Positions 1 to 10,000 of a stretch of 64,000 nt of DNA are shown here, piece after piece. How positions within the stretch are numbered: position 1 is the first letter of the stretch; every line of letters begins with the position of its first letter. The translations under genes were made by a program, and so were the position numbers. Source of the stretch: Providencia rettgeri (GTDB taxonomy: Bacteria; Pseudomonadota; Gammaproteobacteria; Enterobacterales; Enterobacteriaceae); assembly GCF_013255915.1 (NCBI RefSeq), contig NZ_CP053896.1:496001-560000 (forward strand), in the 5' to 3' direction. The notes below the pieces were generated by a model that was not told where the DNA came from, made no database searches, and worked only from the letters and a program-made list of their open reading frames with translations.

Positions 1-1250
1 CACCAAACGTTAAATGTAATGTTATCGCTAATTAATGCGGTTAAATAATGAAGTACTGAAATCTCTTTACTAGAGATATAGAGCATCACTGGCAAACCGT
101 CATGTTCTGGAAGGAGCTCCGTATTTTGTTCTGGTGTAATTTGTACTGAATAATAGCGTTCTTGACTGTTCCGCTCCCTGTCACTAAAGGAATCAGCGCT
201 GATTTTTGTAACTTTCCCGTTAATGATTTTTTTAAACCCAGGGGAGTTCACCACAATTTTGGCTGGTAGCTGTGGCGCTATAAAAGGGCGATACTTCGCT
301 AATATTTTACCTTCAATAACCCGCGTACTTTGCTGTTTTTTAATCACCATTACTAAATTTGAGGCTTCAACATACGAACCTTTCTCTAAATCTTTTTCGA
401 TACTTAATACAATCCCGTTTGCTGGTGATAACACACTATTCGCTCTTATTTTATTGCGCAGTAATTCCATCTGACCACTGTTTTCTAATTTCTCTTTTTT
501 TAGTCGATTAAGTAGAGTTTCATTTTCTTGTATTTCCCCGATAAGTCGTGCGGTATACTTCTTTTCTTGCAGTGAGATTTCTCGCAATAACCCTTGAGCA
601 TTTAATTCACCTGATGCTATTAGCGCGGTGGTGCGGCTGATTTCAGCATTATTATTGAGTTTTTCAATTTCAGGAGCTCTTGCGTTTTTTAATAATAAGT
701 CCTTCTTTTTCAGTATGTTAATTTGATTTTCTAGTTCGCTAGACTCTTTAATTTGTGAGATATATTTATCTCGTAAATTACTTATCTCCATGCGTAAGAG
801 AATATGACCATAGAGTTCTCTATAGGCACTTAAAGTTTTACTTTGTAAGCCCTTTGCAAAGAAAAAATATTCAGATTCCGTATTTATGCTTCCATCAAGG
901 ATTTTATTTAACAGTTTTTTGTTTTCTTCTAATTCATTGATGCGTTCATTAGCAAAAGTAACGAGGCCGGATAAGGTTTTTTCTTGATGAAAGACATCTA
1001 AATTAGTATAGGAAAATAAAACTTGGTCTTTTTCTACCTTATCACCAGTTTTAATAGCGAACTGATTAATAAATCCAGAAGCCGGGCTCACTATTTCTAG
1101 TCGATTGGAGACTCCTGAGATAATCCCCTCTCCTGGAGAGGATATTTCTATTTTAGCTAATATAATATAACCGATAAATAATGACGTGATACCTAGAAAT
1201 ATTTTTAATTTTTTAGGTGCCCGGTTCAGTTTATTTAGATAACGTTTCAA
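1..1250 (-). CDS. HlyD-family type I secretion periplasmic adaptor (SiiD-like), 3' part missing
   Basis: Membrane-fusion adaptor that would link an inner-membrane ABC exporter to the TolC-like protein encoded just upstream. About 416 residues are visible; the C-terminus lies beyond position 1. A short cytoplasmic N-terminus is followed by one membrane segment (about residues 15-35, FLGITSLFIGYIILA), a lipoyl-like half (EIVSPASGFINQ), a long coiled-coil hairpin rich in Glu, Lys and Leu, and a second lipoyl half (SPANGIVLSIEKDLEKGSYV). The best start is TTG at 1250, inside the end of the TolC-like gene, with GGGAAG about 10 bases upstream; no ATG precedes the membrane segment. The 20-bp overlap suggests translational coupling. 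The matching ABC ATPase is presumably further left. HlyD family is confident; the SiiD role is inferred from neighbours. Confidence 0.85.
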   Translation of the reverse strand, partial: MKRYLNKLNRAPKKLKIFLGITSLFIGYIILAKIEISSPGEGIISGVSNRLEIVSPASGFINQFAIKTGDKVEKDQVLFSYTNLDVFHQEKTLSGLVTFANERINELEENKKLLNKILDGSINTESEYFFFAKGLQSKTLSAYRELYGHILLRMEISNLRDKYISQIKESSELENQINILKKKDLLLKNARAPEIEKLNNNAEISRTTALIASGELNAQGLLREISLQEKKYTARLIGEIQENETLLNRLKKEKLENSGQMELLRNKIRANSVLSPANGIVLSIEKDLEKGSYVEASNLVMVIKKQQSTRVIEGKILAKYRPFIAPQLPAKIVVNSPGFKKIINGKVTKISADSFSDRERNSQERYYSVQITPEQNTELLPEHDGLPVMLYISSKEISVLHYLTALISDNITFNVW

Positions 1251-2457
1251 TTTCAGCTAACTTCCCTGTTAATTGGATATATTCCATTTTGTTTTTCATA
1301 TCAGCAATCATTAATTCAGCAATGCGCCTTTCCATTGTTAACATATCAAATAGTGTGTTCACCATTTCATAGAAAGAAGATTGTGATATTTCATATTCCC
1401 TTTGTTGGCTTTTAATTATTGAACGCATGGTCTTACGTTGTTCATGTAGCCCTGTAAGCTCAGTTGAATTTGAATTAGCGATTAATTTTAAATTTTTAAT
1501 TTTAGCTGTGGATTCTTTATATTTATAATCAGCTTTTCCTTTTGTTGCTTCATACAGTTTCAGTTGAGATTTTTCATTCAGCACTTTATCAAGGTCAAAG
1601 ATATTTAATTTAACCTCCATTCCCATATAAGACTCGTTACGACTTCTGACTTGATCAATAAATCGCTCTTCGGCGATAAGATTAACATTTAAGAAGGGAT
1701 TTTGTTGATAAGCATTTTCTTTCATTGCATCAGCTTGCATGCGTAGCAAGTTATATTCGCTATTCTGTTGTGCATTTTCACTATCAATAATAGTTTCTTG
1801 TAATTTTTTTAATAGATTTTTTGGAACCGTTACACCTTTAGAAGGAAAGGTAATGCCTGATAAAAGCTCAATATTAGACTTATATTGCTCAATCTCTTTT
1901 TCTATATTTTGTAGCTCTGTTTCAATCCTCTGCATCAATAAAGAAGCTTGTTCAACATCACTGTATTTTGCTATGCCACTTTTATAGCGATGAGTAATAA
2001 GTTTGAAAATACTTTTAGCATTGCTATTTAAATCAGCTGTTGTTTTTGTTAGCTCATTGAGATAATAAATACCAATTAAGTTGTTAGTTGTCGAGGTGTA
2101 AAGTTCTTCTTTTTCCTTGTTTAGTGAAAGTGCTGATATTTTTAATTTTAAATTTTTTTCATTAAACCGGTGACTTAACGTAGTGTCATAGATCAATGAA
2201 CTGGCAGTAATATTACTGTTAGTGCTGCCATCATGGCTTTTTATTTTTCCTGAAGCGGATATTTTTGGTAGATAATAATAATCTGTTTGTTTTGCTCTGA
2301 GGTTTTCAGCTTCTAATTCTAACGCTTTTATTTGAACTGGATTGGAGTTTTTTAATACTCGGCCAATAAATGTTTGGAAGTTTTCTACATCTTGATTGGC
2401 TAAGCTACAAGTTGGTAGTGATAATGTTAATAATAAACCTAAGGTGATAGGACGCAT
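1231..2457 (-). CDS. TolC-family outer-membrane secretion channel (SiiC-like)
   Basis: A 408-residue outer-membrane efflux protein expected to form the exit duct for the adhesin. It has an N-terminal signal peptide (MRPITLGLLLTLSLPTCSLA) and two repeats of long amphipathic helices typical of the OEP family, including a GIAKYSDVEQASLLMQ segment that matches the usual 'G..s..dvl.A...l' pattern of TolC proteins. It starts 4 bp after the MotA-like gene ends and overlaps the start of the adaptor gene, so the leftward genes form one operon. The family is fairly clear; the sequence is divergent and AT-rich, and the substrate is inferred from the divergent giant adhesin. Confidence 0.85.
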   Translation of the reverse strand: MRPITLGLLLTLSLPTCSLANQDVENFQTFIGRVLKNSNPVQIKALELEAENLRAKQTDYYYLPKISASGKIKSHDGSTNSNITASSLIYDTTLSHRFNEKNLKLKISALSLNKEKEELYTSTTNNLIGIYYLNELTKTTADLNSNAKSIFKLITHRYKSGIAKYSDVEQASLLMQRIETELQNIEKEIEQYKSNIELLSGITFPSKGVTVPKNLLKKLQETIIDSENAQQNSEYNLLRMQADAMKENAYQQNPFLNVNLIAEERFIDQVRSRNESYMGMEVKLNIFDLDKVLNEKSQLKLYEATKGKADYKYKESTAKIKNLKLIANSNSTELTGLHEQRKTMRSIIKSQQREYEISQSSFYEMVNTLFDMLTMERRIAELMIADMKNKMEYIQLTGKLAEIETLSK

Positions 2458-2461
2458 GTGC

Positions 2462-3379
2462 TTACTCCATTGATAATAAAGTTAATAGTTTTTTTCTGCT
2501 CTCAATGGTATTTTCTTTTAGCCATTGTGTAGTTTGATCTATTTTTAATATTTCTTCTGAAATTTTTTCATTCTGATTGTTTTTGTTTATTTTTTCTTCT
2601 AATAAGTAGACGGCTAATTTTCTTTTCCAGTCATCGTCAGCTTCTTTTATTGATTGTAAAACCTCTAAGTGCTCTTGTGCTGTGGAGGATAAAGCCAGAA
2701 GATGTGAGGAAATATCAGTTGCTAGCTCATTGTTTTCGGTCACGGAAATCATTTTTTGCGCTATATTGATATTCACTTTCTGTAATGTGTTCAGGGTTTC
2801 TTGAATATGATTAAGTTCTTCTGAGTAGTTTGCAGATTGTTGTTGAGTTTTTTTATTTTCTTTTTGGTAAAAGAAATGAAAGAAATTCAAACTCACTAAC
2901 AGTAAAACTGAAATAGAAACCCCAAGAATAGAGGTTAAGAATGCAAAGGACATTGAATTAAGTGCCATTGAGATAGATGAAATCATGGCGTTCATTTTTT
3001 CTGAGACATCACCTTCTCCTCCAAGTGATGCTGATATTGCGGTGATCATCCCTGTTAATCCAATAAATGTTCCTATTAATCCTAATGATACAGTAACGGA
3101 TGCAGATAATTTCGTTTGGTTTGAGAGTAATGTATAGTTGCTTTTTTTATTTTTATTAAATAATCGATGAAATAGAAATATAACTAAAGGATAAATATAA
3201 ATCCCAATCATGGTGTAGCTGATTTCAGGGGCAAGTAATAGACATTGCTGAACCATTTCACGTACCGATTGTAATAAAAAACAAGCGAGAAACGTTGCGG
3301 CATAAAAAAATAATCCAAGATAATACATGTTATTTGTAATCCCAATAAATGCATGAGTTCCAACCTGGGCAATATTCAC
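2462..3379 (-). CDS. MotA/TolQ/ExbB-like proton-channel protein (SiiB-like)
   Basis: A 305-residue inner-membrane protein. It has about four hydrophobic segments: two near the N-terminus (MYYLGLFFYAATFLACFLL; YTMIGIYIYPLVIFLFH) and two in the middle. The central SLGLIGTFIGLTGMITAIS stretch is the hallmark of MotA/TolQ/ExbB channels, and the cytoplasmic C-terminal part is predicted coiled coil. The start taken is GTG at 3379 with AAGGA four bases upstream, overlapping the MotB-like gene by 50 bp; an ATG at 3328 is the alternative but lacks a ribosome site. In Salmonella SPI-4, SiiB pairs with SiiA as a proton channel controlling the SiiE adhesin; here the protein is shorter than SiiB. The role is inferred from that parallel. 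Confidence 0.8.
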   Translation of the reverse strand: MNIAQVGTHAFIGITNNMYYLGLFFYAATFLACFLLQSVREMVQQCLLLAPEISYTMIGIYIYPLVIFLFHRLFNKNKKSNYTLLSNQTKLSASVTVSLGLIGTFIGLTGMITAISASLGGEGDVSEKMNAMISSISMALNSMSFAFLTSILGVSISVLLLVSLNFFHFFYQKENKKTQQQSANYSEELNHIQETLNTLQKVNINIAQKMISVTENNELATDISSHLLALSSTAQEHLEVLQSIKEADDDWKRKLAVYLLEEKINKNNQNEKISEEILKIDQTTQWLKENTIESRKKLLTLLSME

Positions 3380-3785
3380 TTGTTCCTTGTTTTAGAACAA
3401 TTTCTTTATTAATTCCCAGACTCTTAATTAGTGATGCCATATAAAGAAGGTTGTAGGTGTTTTTTTCTTTACTGTGGCTGATTTTATCATTGATGTAGCC
3501 ACTGATAATAATTTTATTACTTTTGTTTTTAACTATTTCTTGTTTGATTAAAGAGGTTTCATTGCTTGATAAATGAATTCCACCTTTAAAATAAAGACGT
3601 TTGTTTTGGATGTCTATTTGTATTTTTTCAAATTTTAATTGTCCATAATTAATATGGGTTTCTGCAGTTTTCATTCCACTGAAAATAAACACCATGGAAA
3701 CTAAAATAATTATACATAGTGTTCCACTTAACCCATCAACCATTGGGGCTAGTTCTTCATCAGAGTTATCATCATTTTCTTCCAT
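3330..3785 (-). CDS. Small MotB/TolR-like membrane protein (SiiA-like)
   Basis: A 151-residue protein with one N-terminal membrane helix (about residues 19-37). An Asp (D17 in APMVDGLSG) sits just at its entry, the position of the proton-carrying Asp in MotB, TolR and SiiA. The rest is a small periplasmic domain with the shape of a short OmpA/MotB-like fold (IIISGYINDKISHSKEKN, then a helix LLYMASLIKSLGI) ending in a Cys pair (YCPGWNSC). It is the first gene of the leftward operon and is divergent from the adhesin. With the MotA-like partner it would form a proton-motive-force channel. The similarity is structural rather than a clear family match; D17 and gene order are the main support. Confidence 0.7.
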   Translation of the reverse strand: MEENDDNSDEELAPMVDGLSGTLCIIILVSMVFIFSGMKTAETHINYGQLKFEKIQIDIQNKRLYFKGGIHLSSNETSLIKQEIVKNKSNKIIISGYINDKISHSKEKNTYNLLYMASLIKSLGINKEIVLKQGTSEYCPGWNSCIYWDYK

Positions 3786-4008
3786 ATCTAATTCTTTTAT
3801 TTTAGAAACAATTTTATTAATTCAGGATTATATTATAATCGCTATTGAAATGAACTCACTGGAATTGGAGCTAAAAAAAAAAGATTGTCAGACCACATTA
3901 TCTTAAATGACGTTTTATTTTTAATTAAATGGATATAATCGGTTTCATTAACGGCAGCTTATGGGTATATAGCTGATAACCCCATTTATTAATATAATGA
4001 TATAGAAC
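3786..4008. promoter_or_regulatory. Divergent promoter region between secretion operon and adhesin gene
   Basis: These 223 bp separate the start of the MotB-like gene from the start of the adhesin gene, so they must carry both promoters. The stretch is very AT-rich, as expected for silencing by H-NS-type proteins. I see no strong ribosome site before the adhesin ATG and no operator I can name. Confidence 0.5.
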
Positions 4009-7000
4009 ATGACAGATAAAACTATCACAGATAAATTAAAAAGCATAGAAATCCAAAAGTTTAAAGTTCAAGGGCTTGATTTAATTGTAACTAAGCCAGA
4101 TGGTTCTATTGAGAACATTAAAAATGGGCTGTCTGAAGTTATTTTAGGAAATATGACATTATTGACTGAGCAGGGCGAGATTCTTTCACAAGATGAAATT
4201 CTATCATCAATAACATTAAATGTCGGTGCTGATGCTATTTATATCAAAGAGCAATTGACGAGTGACATCATTGAATATACTGATAGCCAAGCCTCAAAAA
4301 AGAATAATGAGCAAATTGAAGGTGAGGAACAGCAATATGATAACCGACAAGACGATGAACAAAGTTTCAGTGAAAAACTGGCGGAGTTAAATCAAAAAAA
4401 CCAACAATTAGAAAAGGCGCTTCAGACCTTGTCTTCTGAGAAAGATGAAAAAGAGGTATTACTAAGTTCGTCATTAACAAAGCTCACAGAAGCGAAAAAC
4501 CAGCTAAATCAAAAAAATAAAGCAGAGAAAGCACAAGTCGAAGACAGCAACTTAACCTTTACTTCACCATCTGCACCCGTTGTTATGCCAATAAGTTCTT
4601 CATCACCCTCTCAGCCTGCAAATAAACCATTAGCACCTTCCCAGATAGCTAAACCTATAACACAGGTTTTTATTCAAGGAAAATTAAGCGAAGAATCCGA
4701 CTCAGGGAAAAGGGGGGATAATATTACGAATATTAATACACCAATATTTACTGGGGTTATCTCTCCTGATAGTCAGGGTTATCTAACGATTAATGATAAC
4801 AAATATTCGATCACAACGGATAAAGATGGAAAGTGGTCATTAAAAATCACTGAACCGTTAGAAGATAAAGTATATGAATATTCATTAGTTGCTTTTTCCG
4901 CTGAAGGTAAGCCTGTGACGGTGAATGGCCAATTTGAAGTCGACACTCAGCTTGATAATCTCTCTGTTAGCCTTGATGGGCATTCGGATACCGAAACGTC
5001 GGCGGAGAGACTAACTAACAAGCAAGTTCCTACTTTTATAGGGAAAGCTGAAGCTGGTAGTATGGTAACGCTAACGATTGCAGGACAAACATTATCGGCA
5101 ATTGCTGATGATAAAGGTACGTGGCGAATAACAGTCGAGAAACCATTGGCCGATGGAGTATCAAACTTCCAAATCACTGCCGTGGATCCTGCTGGTAACC
5201 AAAAAATCATCACTGAGAGCGTTACTATCAAAACATCAAAACCAGATGCTAGTGTACTGCTTGATAACTCAACGGTTTTTTTGACCAGCAAAGTAAAGCC
5301 AACGCTTACGGGAAAAACAGATTCGAATTCCAATGTCATCGTTAAGGTAGCTGGAAAAGAGTACTTCACTAAGGCGAATGAACAGGGTGATTGGTCACTC
5401 ACTATTAGTGATAACTTAGCTGATGGCTCACATATATTAAATGTTAAGGTAACAGATAGCGTAGGAAATCAGGGTGTTTTTATCCAAAGCCTGATAGTCG
5501 ACACGACACTACCGGCTGCGACCGCGACGCTCACCGAAAGCAGCGATTCCGGCGCCAAAGGGGACAATCTTACGCAACACCAAGCAGTCACTTTGGAAGG
5601 GATAACCAAACCGCAATCGGCGGTGGTGATCCAGTTTGCGGGGCAGGAGTACAGCACCCTTGCCGATAAAGACGGGCAGTGGCAAGTGGCATTACCGGCA
5701 GTCAATCAAGACGGTGAGTATGATTATCAAGTGAGTGTGACCGATACCGTCGGAAATATCGGGATGTCCAGCGGGCAGTTTATTGTTGATACTCAGGTGG
5801 ATAGCCTAGCGGTCCACCTTGATACACTGTCTGATAGTGGCAAGGTTGGCGACCATATCACTCAAGAGTCGCGTCCGCATTTTTCAGGCAAGGCGGAAGC
5901 GGGGAGCCGTGTCGAGTTGACGATTGACGGGCAACACGTGGTCACGACAGCGGATAGCCATGGGGCTTGGTCGGTGGTGACACAAAATGTACTCGCCGAC
6001 GGCACCTATGATTATACGGTGAAAGCCATGGATGTGGCAGGCAATAGCACCGTGGTTACAGAGTCCGTGCAGATAAAAACCACATTGCAACCGACGACGT
6101 TACAACTCAATAACCAGTCTGATTTGATGACTAACCAACCGCTCCCGACATTATCTGGGCAATCCGAGCCCCACGCGACGATACAGGTTTCACTGAGTGG
6201 GGAAATTTACTCAACGGTGGCCGATGCACAGGGCGCTTGGTCGATTATGGTCACCTCGCCGCTCGCGTCGGGAAGCCACTCGCTCAAGGTGCAGGTCACC
6301 GATATTGCGGGAAATAGCGAGAAAATCAGCGAGACGGTATGGGTCGACACGACGCTACCGGCTGCGACTGCGAATCTCACCGAAAGCAGCGACTCCGGTG
6401 CCAAAGGGGACAATCTTACGCAGCACCAAGCGGTCACACTGGAAGGAATAACCAAACCGCAATCGGCGGTGGTGATCCAGTTTGCGGGGCAGGAGTACAG
6501 CACCCTTGCCGATAAAGACGGGCAGTGGCAAGTGGCATTACCCGCAGTCAATCAAGACGGTGAGTATGATTATCAAGTGAGTGTGACCGATACTGTCGGA
6601 AATATCGGGATGTCCAAGGGGCAATTCACTGTGGATACTCAGGTGGATAGCCTATCGGTCCACCTTGATACACTGTCTGATAGTGGCAAGGTTGGCGACC
6701 ATATCACTCAAGAGTCGCGTCCGCATTTTTCAGGTAAGGCGGAAGCGGGGAGCCGTGTCGAGTTGACGATTGGCGGACAACACGTGGTCACGACAGCGGA
6801 TAGCCATGGGGCTTGGTCGGTGGTGACACAAAATGTACTCGCCGACGGCACCTATGATTATACGGTGAAAGCCACGGATGTGGCAGGCAATAGCACCGTG
6901 GTTACAGAGTCCGTGCAGATAAAAACCACATTGCAACCCACGACGTTACAACTCAATAACCAGTCTGATTTGATGACTAACCAACCGCTCCCGACACTAT

Positions 7001-10000
7001 CTGGGCAATCCGAGCCCCACGCGACGATACAGGTTTCACTGAGTGGGGAAATTTACTCAACGGTGGCCGATGCACAGGGCGCTTGGTCGATTATGGTCAC
7101 CTCGGCACTCGCGTCCGGAAGCCACTTGCTCAAGGTGCAGGTCACCGATATTGCGGGAAATAGCGAGAAAATCAGCGAGACGGTATGGGTCGACACGACG
7201 CTACCGGCTGCGACTGCGACGCTCACCGAAAGCAGCGATTCCGGCGCCAAAGGAGACAATCTTACGCAACACCAAGCAGTCACTTTGGAAGGGATAACCA
7301 AACCGCAATCGGCGGTGGTGATCCAGTTTGCGGGGCAGGAGTACAGCACCCTTGCCGATAAAGACGGGCAGTGGCAAGTGGCATTACCCGCAGTCAATCA
7401 AGACGGTGAGTATGATTATCAAGTGAGTGTGACCGATACCGTCGGAAATATCGGGACGTCCAACGGGCAGTTTATTGTCGATACTCAGGTGGATAGCCTA
7501 GCGGTCCACCTTGATACACTGTCTGATAGTGGCAAGGTTGGCGACCATATCACTCAAGAGTCGCGTCCGCATTTTTCAGGCAAGGCGGAAGCGGGAAGCC
7601 GTGTCGAGTTGACGATTGGCGGACAACACGTGGTCACGACAGCGGATAGCCATGGGGCTTGGTCGGTGGTGACACAAAATGTACTCGCCGACGGCACCTA
7701 TGATTATACGGTGAAAGCCACGGATGTGGCAGGTAATAGCACCGTGGTTACAGAGTCCGTGCAGATAAAAACCACATTGCAACCCACGACGTTACAACTC
7801 AATAACCAGTCTGATTTGATGACTAACCAACCGCTCCCGACATTATCCGGACAATCCGAGCCCCACGCGACGATACAGGTTTCACTGAGTGGGGAAATTT
7901 ACTCAACGGTGGTCGATGCACAGGGCGCTTGGTCGATTATGGTCACCTCGGCACTCGCGTCCGGAAGCCACTTGCTCAAGGTGCAGGTCACCGATATTGC
8001 GGGAAATAGCGAGAAAATCAGCGAGACGGTATGGGTCGACACGACGCTACCGGCTGCGACTGCGACGCTCACCGAAAGCAGCGATTCCGGCGCCAAAGGA
8101 GACAATCTTACGCAACACCAAGCAGTCACTTTGGAAGGGATAACCAAACCGCAATCGGCGGTGGTGATCCAGTTTGCGGGGCAGGAGTACAGCACCCTTG
8201 CCGATAAAGACGGGCAGTGGCAAGTGGCATTACCGGCAGTCAATCAAGACGGTGAGTATGATTATCAAGTGAGTGTGACCGATACCGTCGGAAATATCGG
8301 GATGTCCAGCGGGCAGTTTATTGTTGATACTCAGGTGGATAGCCTAGCGGTCCACCTTGATACACTGTCTGATAGTGGCAAGGTTGGCGACCATATCACT
8401 CAAGAGTCGCGTCCGCATTTTTCAGGCAAGGCGGAAGCGGGAAGCCGTGTCGAGTTGACGATTGGCGGACAACACGTGGTCACGACAGCGGATAGCCATG
8501 GGGATTGGTCGGTGGTGACACAAAATGTACTCGCCGACGGCACCTATGATTATGCAGTCAAAGCCACGGATGTGGCAGGCAATAGCACGGTGGTTACAGA
8601 GTCCGTGCAGATAAAAACCACATTGCAACCCACGACGTTACAACTCAATAACCAGTCTGATTTGATGACTAACCAACCGCTCCCGACACTATCTGGGCAA
8701 TCCGAGCCCCACGCGACGATACAGGTTTCACTGAGTGGGGAAATTTACTCAACGGTGGCCGATGCACAGGGCGCTTGGTCGATTATGGTCACCTCGCCGC
8801 TCGCGTCGGGAAGCCACTCGCTCAAGGTGCAGGTCACCGATATTGCGGGAAATAGCGAGAAAATCAGCGAGACGGTATGGGTCGACACGACGCTACCGGC
8901 TGCGACTGCGAAGCTCACCGAAAGCAGCGATTCCGGCGCCAAAGGGGACAATCTTACGCAGCACCAAGCGGTCACACTGGAAGGAATAACCAAACCGCAA
9001 TCGGCGGTAGTGATCCAGTTTGCGGGGCAGGAGTACAGCACCCTTGCTGATAAAGACGGGCAGTGGCAAGTGGCATTACCCGCAGTAAGTCAAGACGGTG
9101 AGTATGATTATCAAGTGAGTGTGACCGATACTGTCGGAAATATCGGGACGTCCAACGGGCAGTTTATTGTCGATAGCAATATCACGCTGACTGCACACTT
9201 AGACCCAGCGAGCCAAGACAATTCGAATGCGTTGATAACCTACTCAAAACGGCCACAAATTAGTGGAGAAGCAGATCCCGAAAGTAAAATTACCGCTGAG
9301 TTTAAAGGACAAATTAAAACGGTTTACGCCGATAGCCAAGGAAAATGGTCTCTGATTTTTGATGTTGATGCGAATGAAGGCAAGGATAATCACTACAAGG
9401 TCATCGCAGAGGACGCTGCTGGTAACAAAGAGACAATTAGTCAGAGTTTTACATACCTGCCCTCATCAGTAGGATCTGGAGACATTCACCCCCCGACTCT
9501 AACCGCCACATTAGATGCTGCTTATGATAGTGGAAAGCAAGGTGACTATATCACTAATATTAAAGCGCCTAAATTTACTGGGAACGCCACGGTGGGGGCT
9601 AAAGTTAGATTGACCATCGGGAATGAAAGTTTCTCTACATTGGCAGATAAAGTCACTGGAAATTGGGAAATCCAAGTTAAAGAGCTCACTGAAGGGAACT
9701 GCCAGTATCTTGTGACGGCGGAACACCCAATAAATGGGCAAACAAAGGATATTACTGGGAATATTTTTATTGATACTACTGCTCCTACATCCACAATTGA
9801 ATTAAGTACAGAGACAGATACAGGAACTAAAGGAAACTTTATTACTGCACATCGTAAACCTGTTTTTACAGGAAAAAGTGAGCGGGGGAGTGAAATCACA
9901 CTGGAACTAAATAATGAGTCGGTTTCGACAGTTGTTGATAACAACGGTTTCTGGAGTTTATCTTTACCCAATGAATTACCAAAAGATTTTATTGGTGATT

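Noticed and set aside
223-940. Rightward open frames of 83 and 61 codons near the left edge
   Set aside because: They are the antisense of the HlyD-like adaptor, which gives a coherent protein on the minus strand.
5469-9041. Repeated open frames on both strands across the adhesin array (for example minus-strand frames of 114 and 68 codons recurring every 846 bp)
   Set aside because: They recur only because the DNA repeats; they have no ribosome sites and oppose a clear Ig-domain reading frame.
5497-9176. CRISPR-like regular repetition
   Set aside because: The period is 846 bp, in frame, and encodes protein domains; there are no short repeats with unique spacers.
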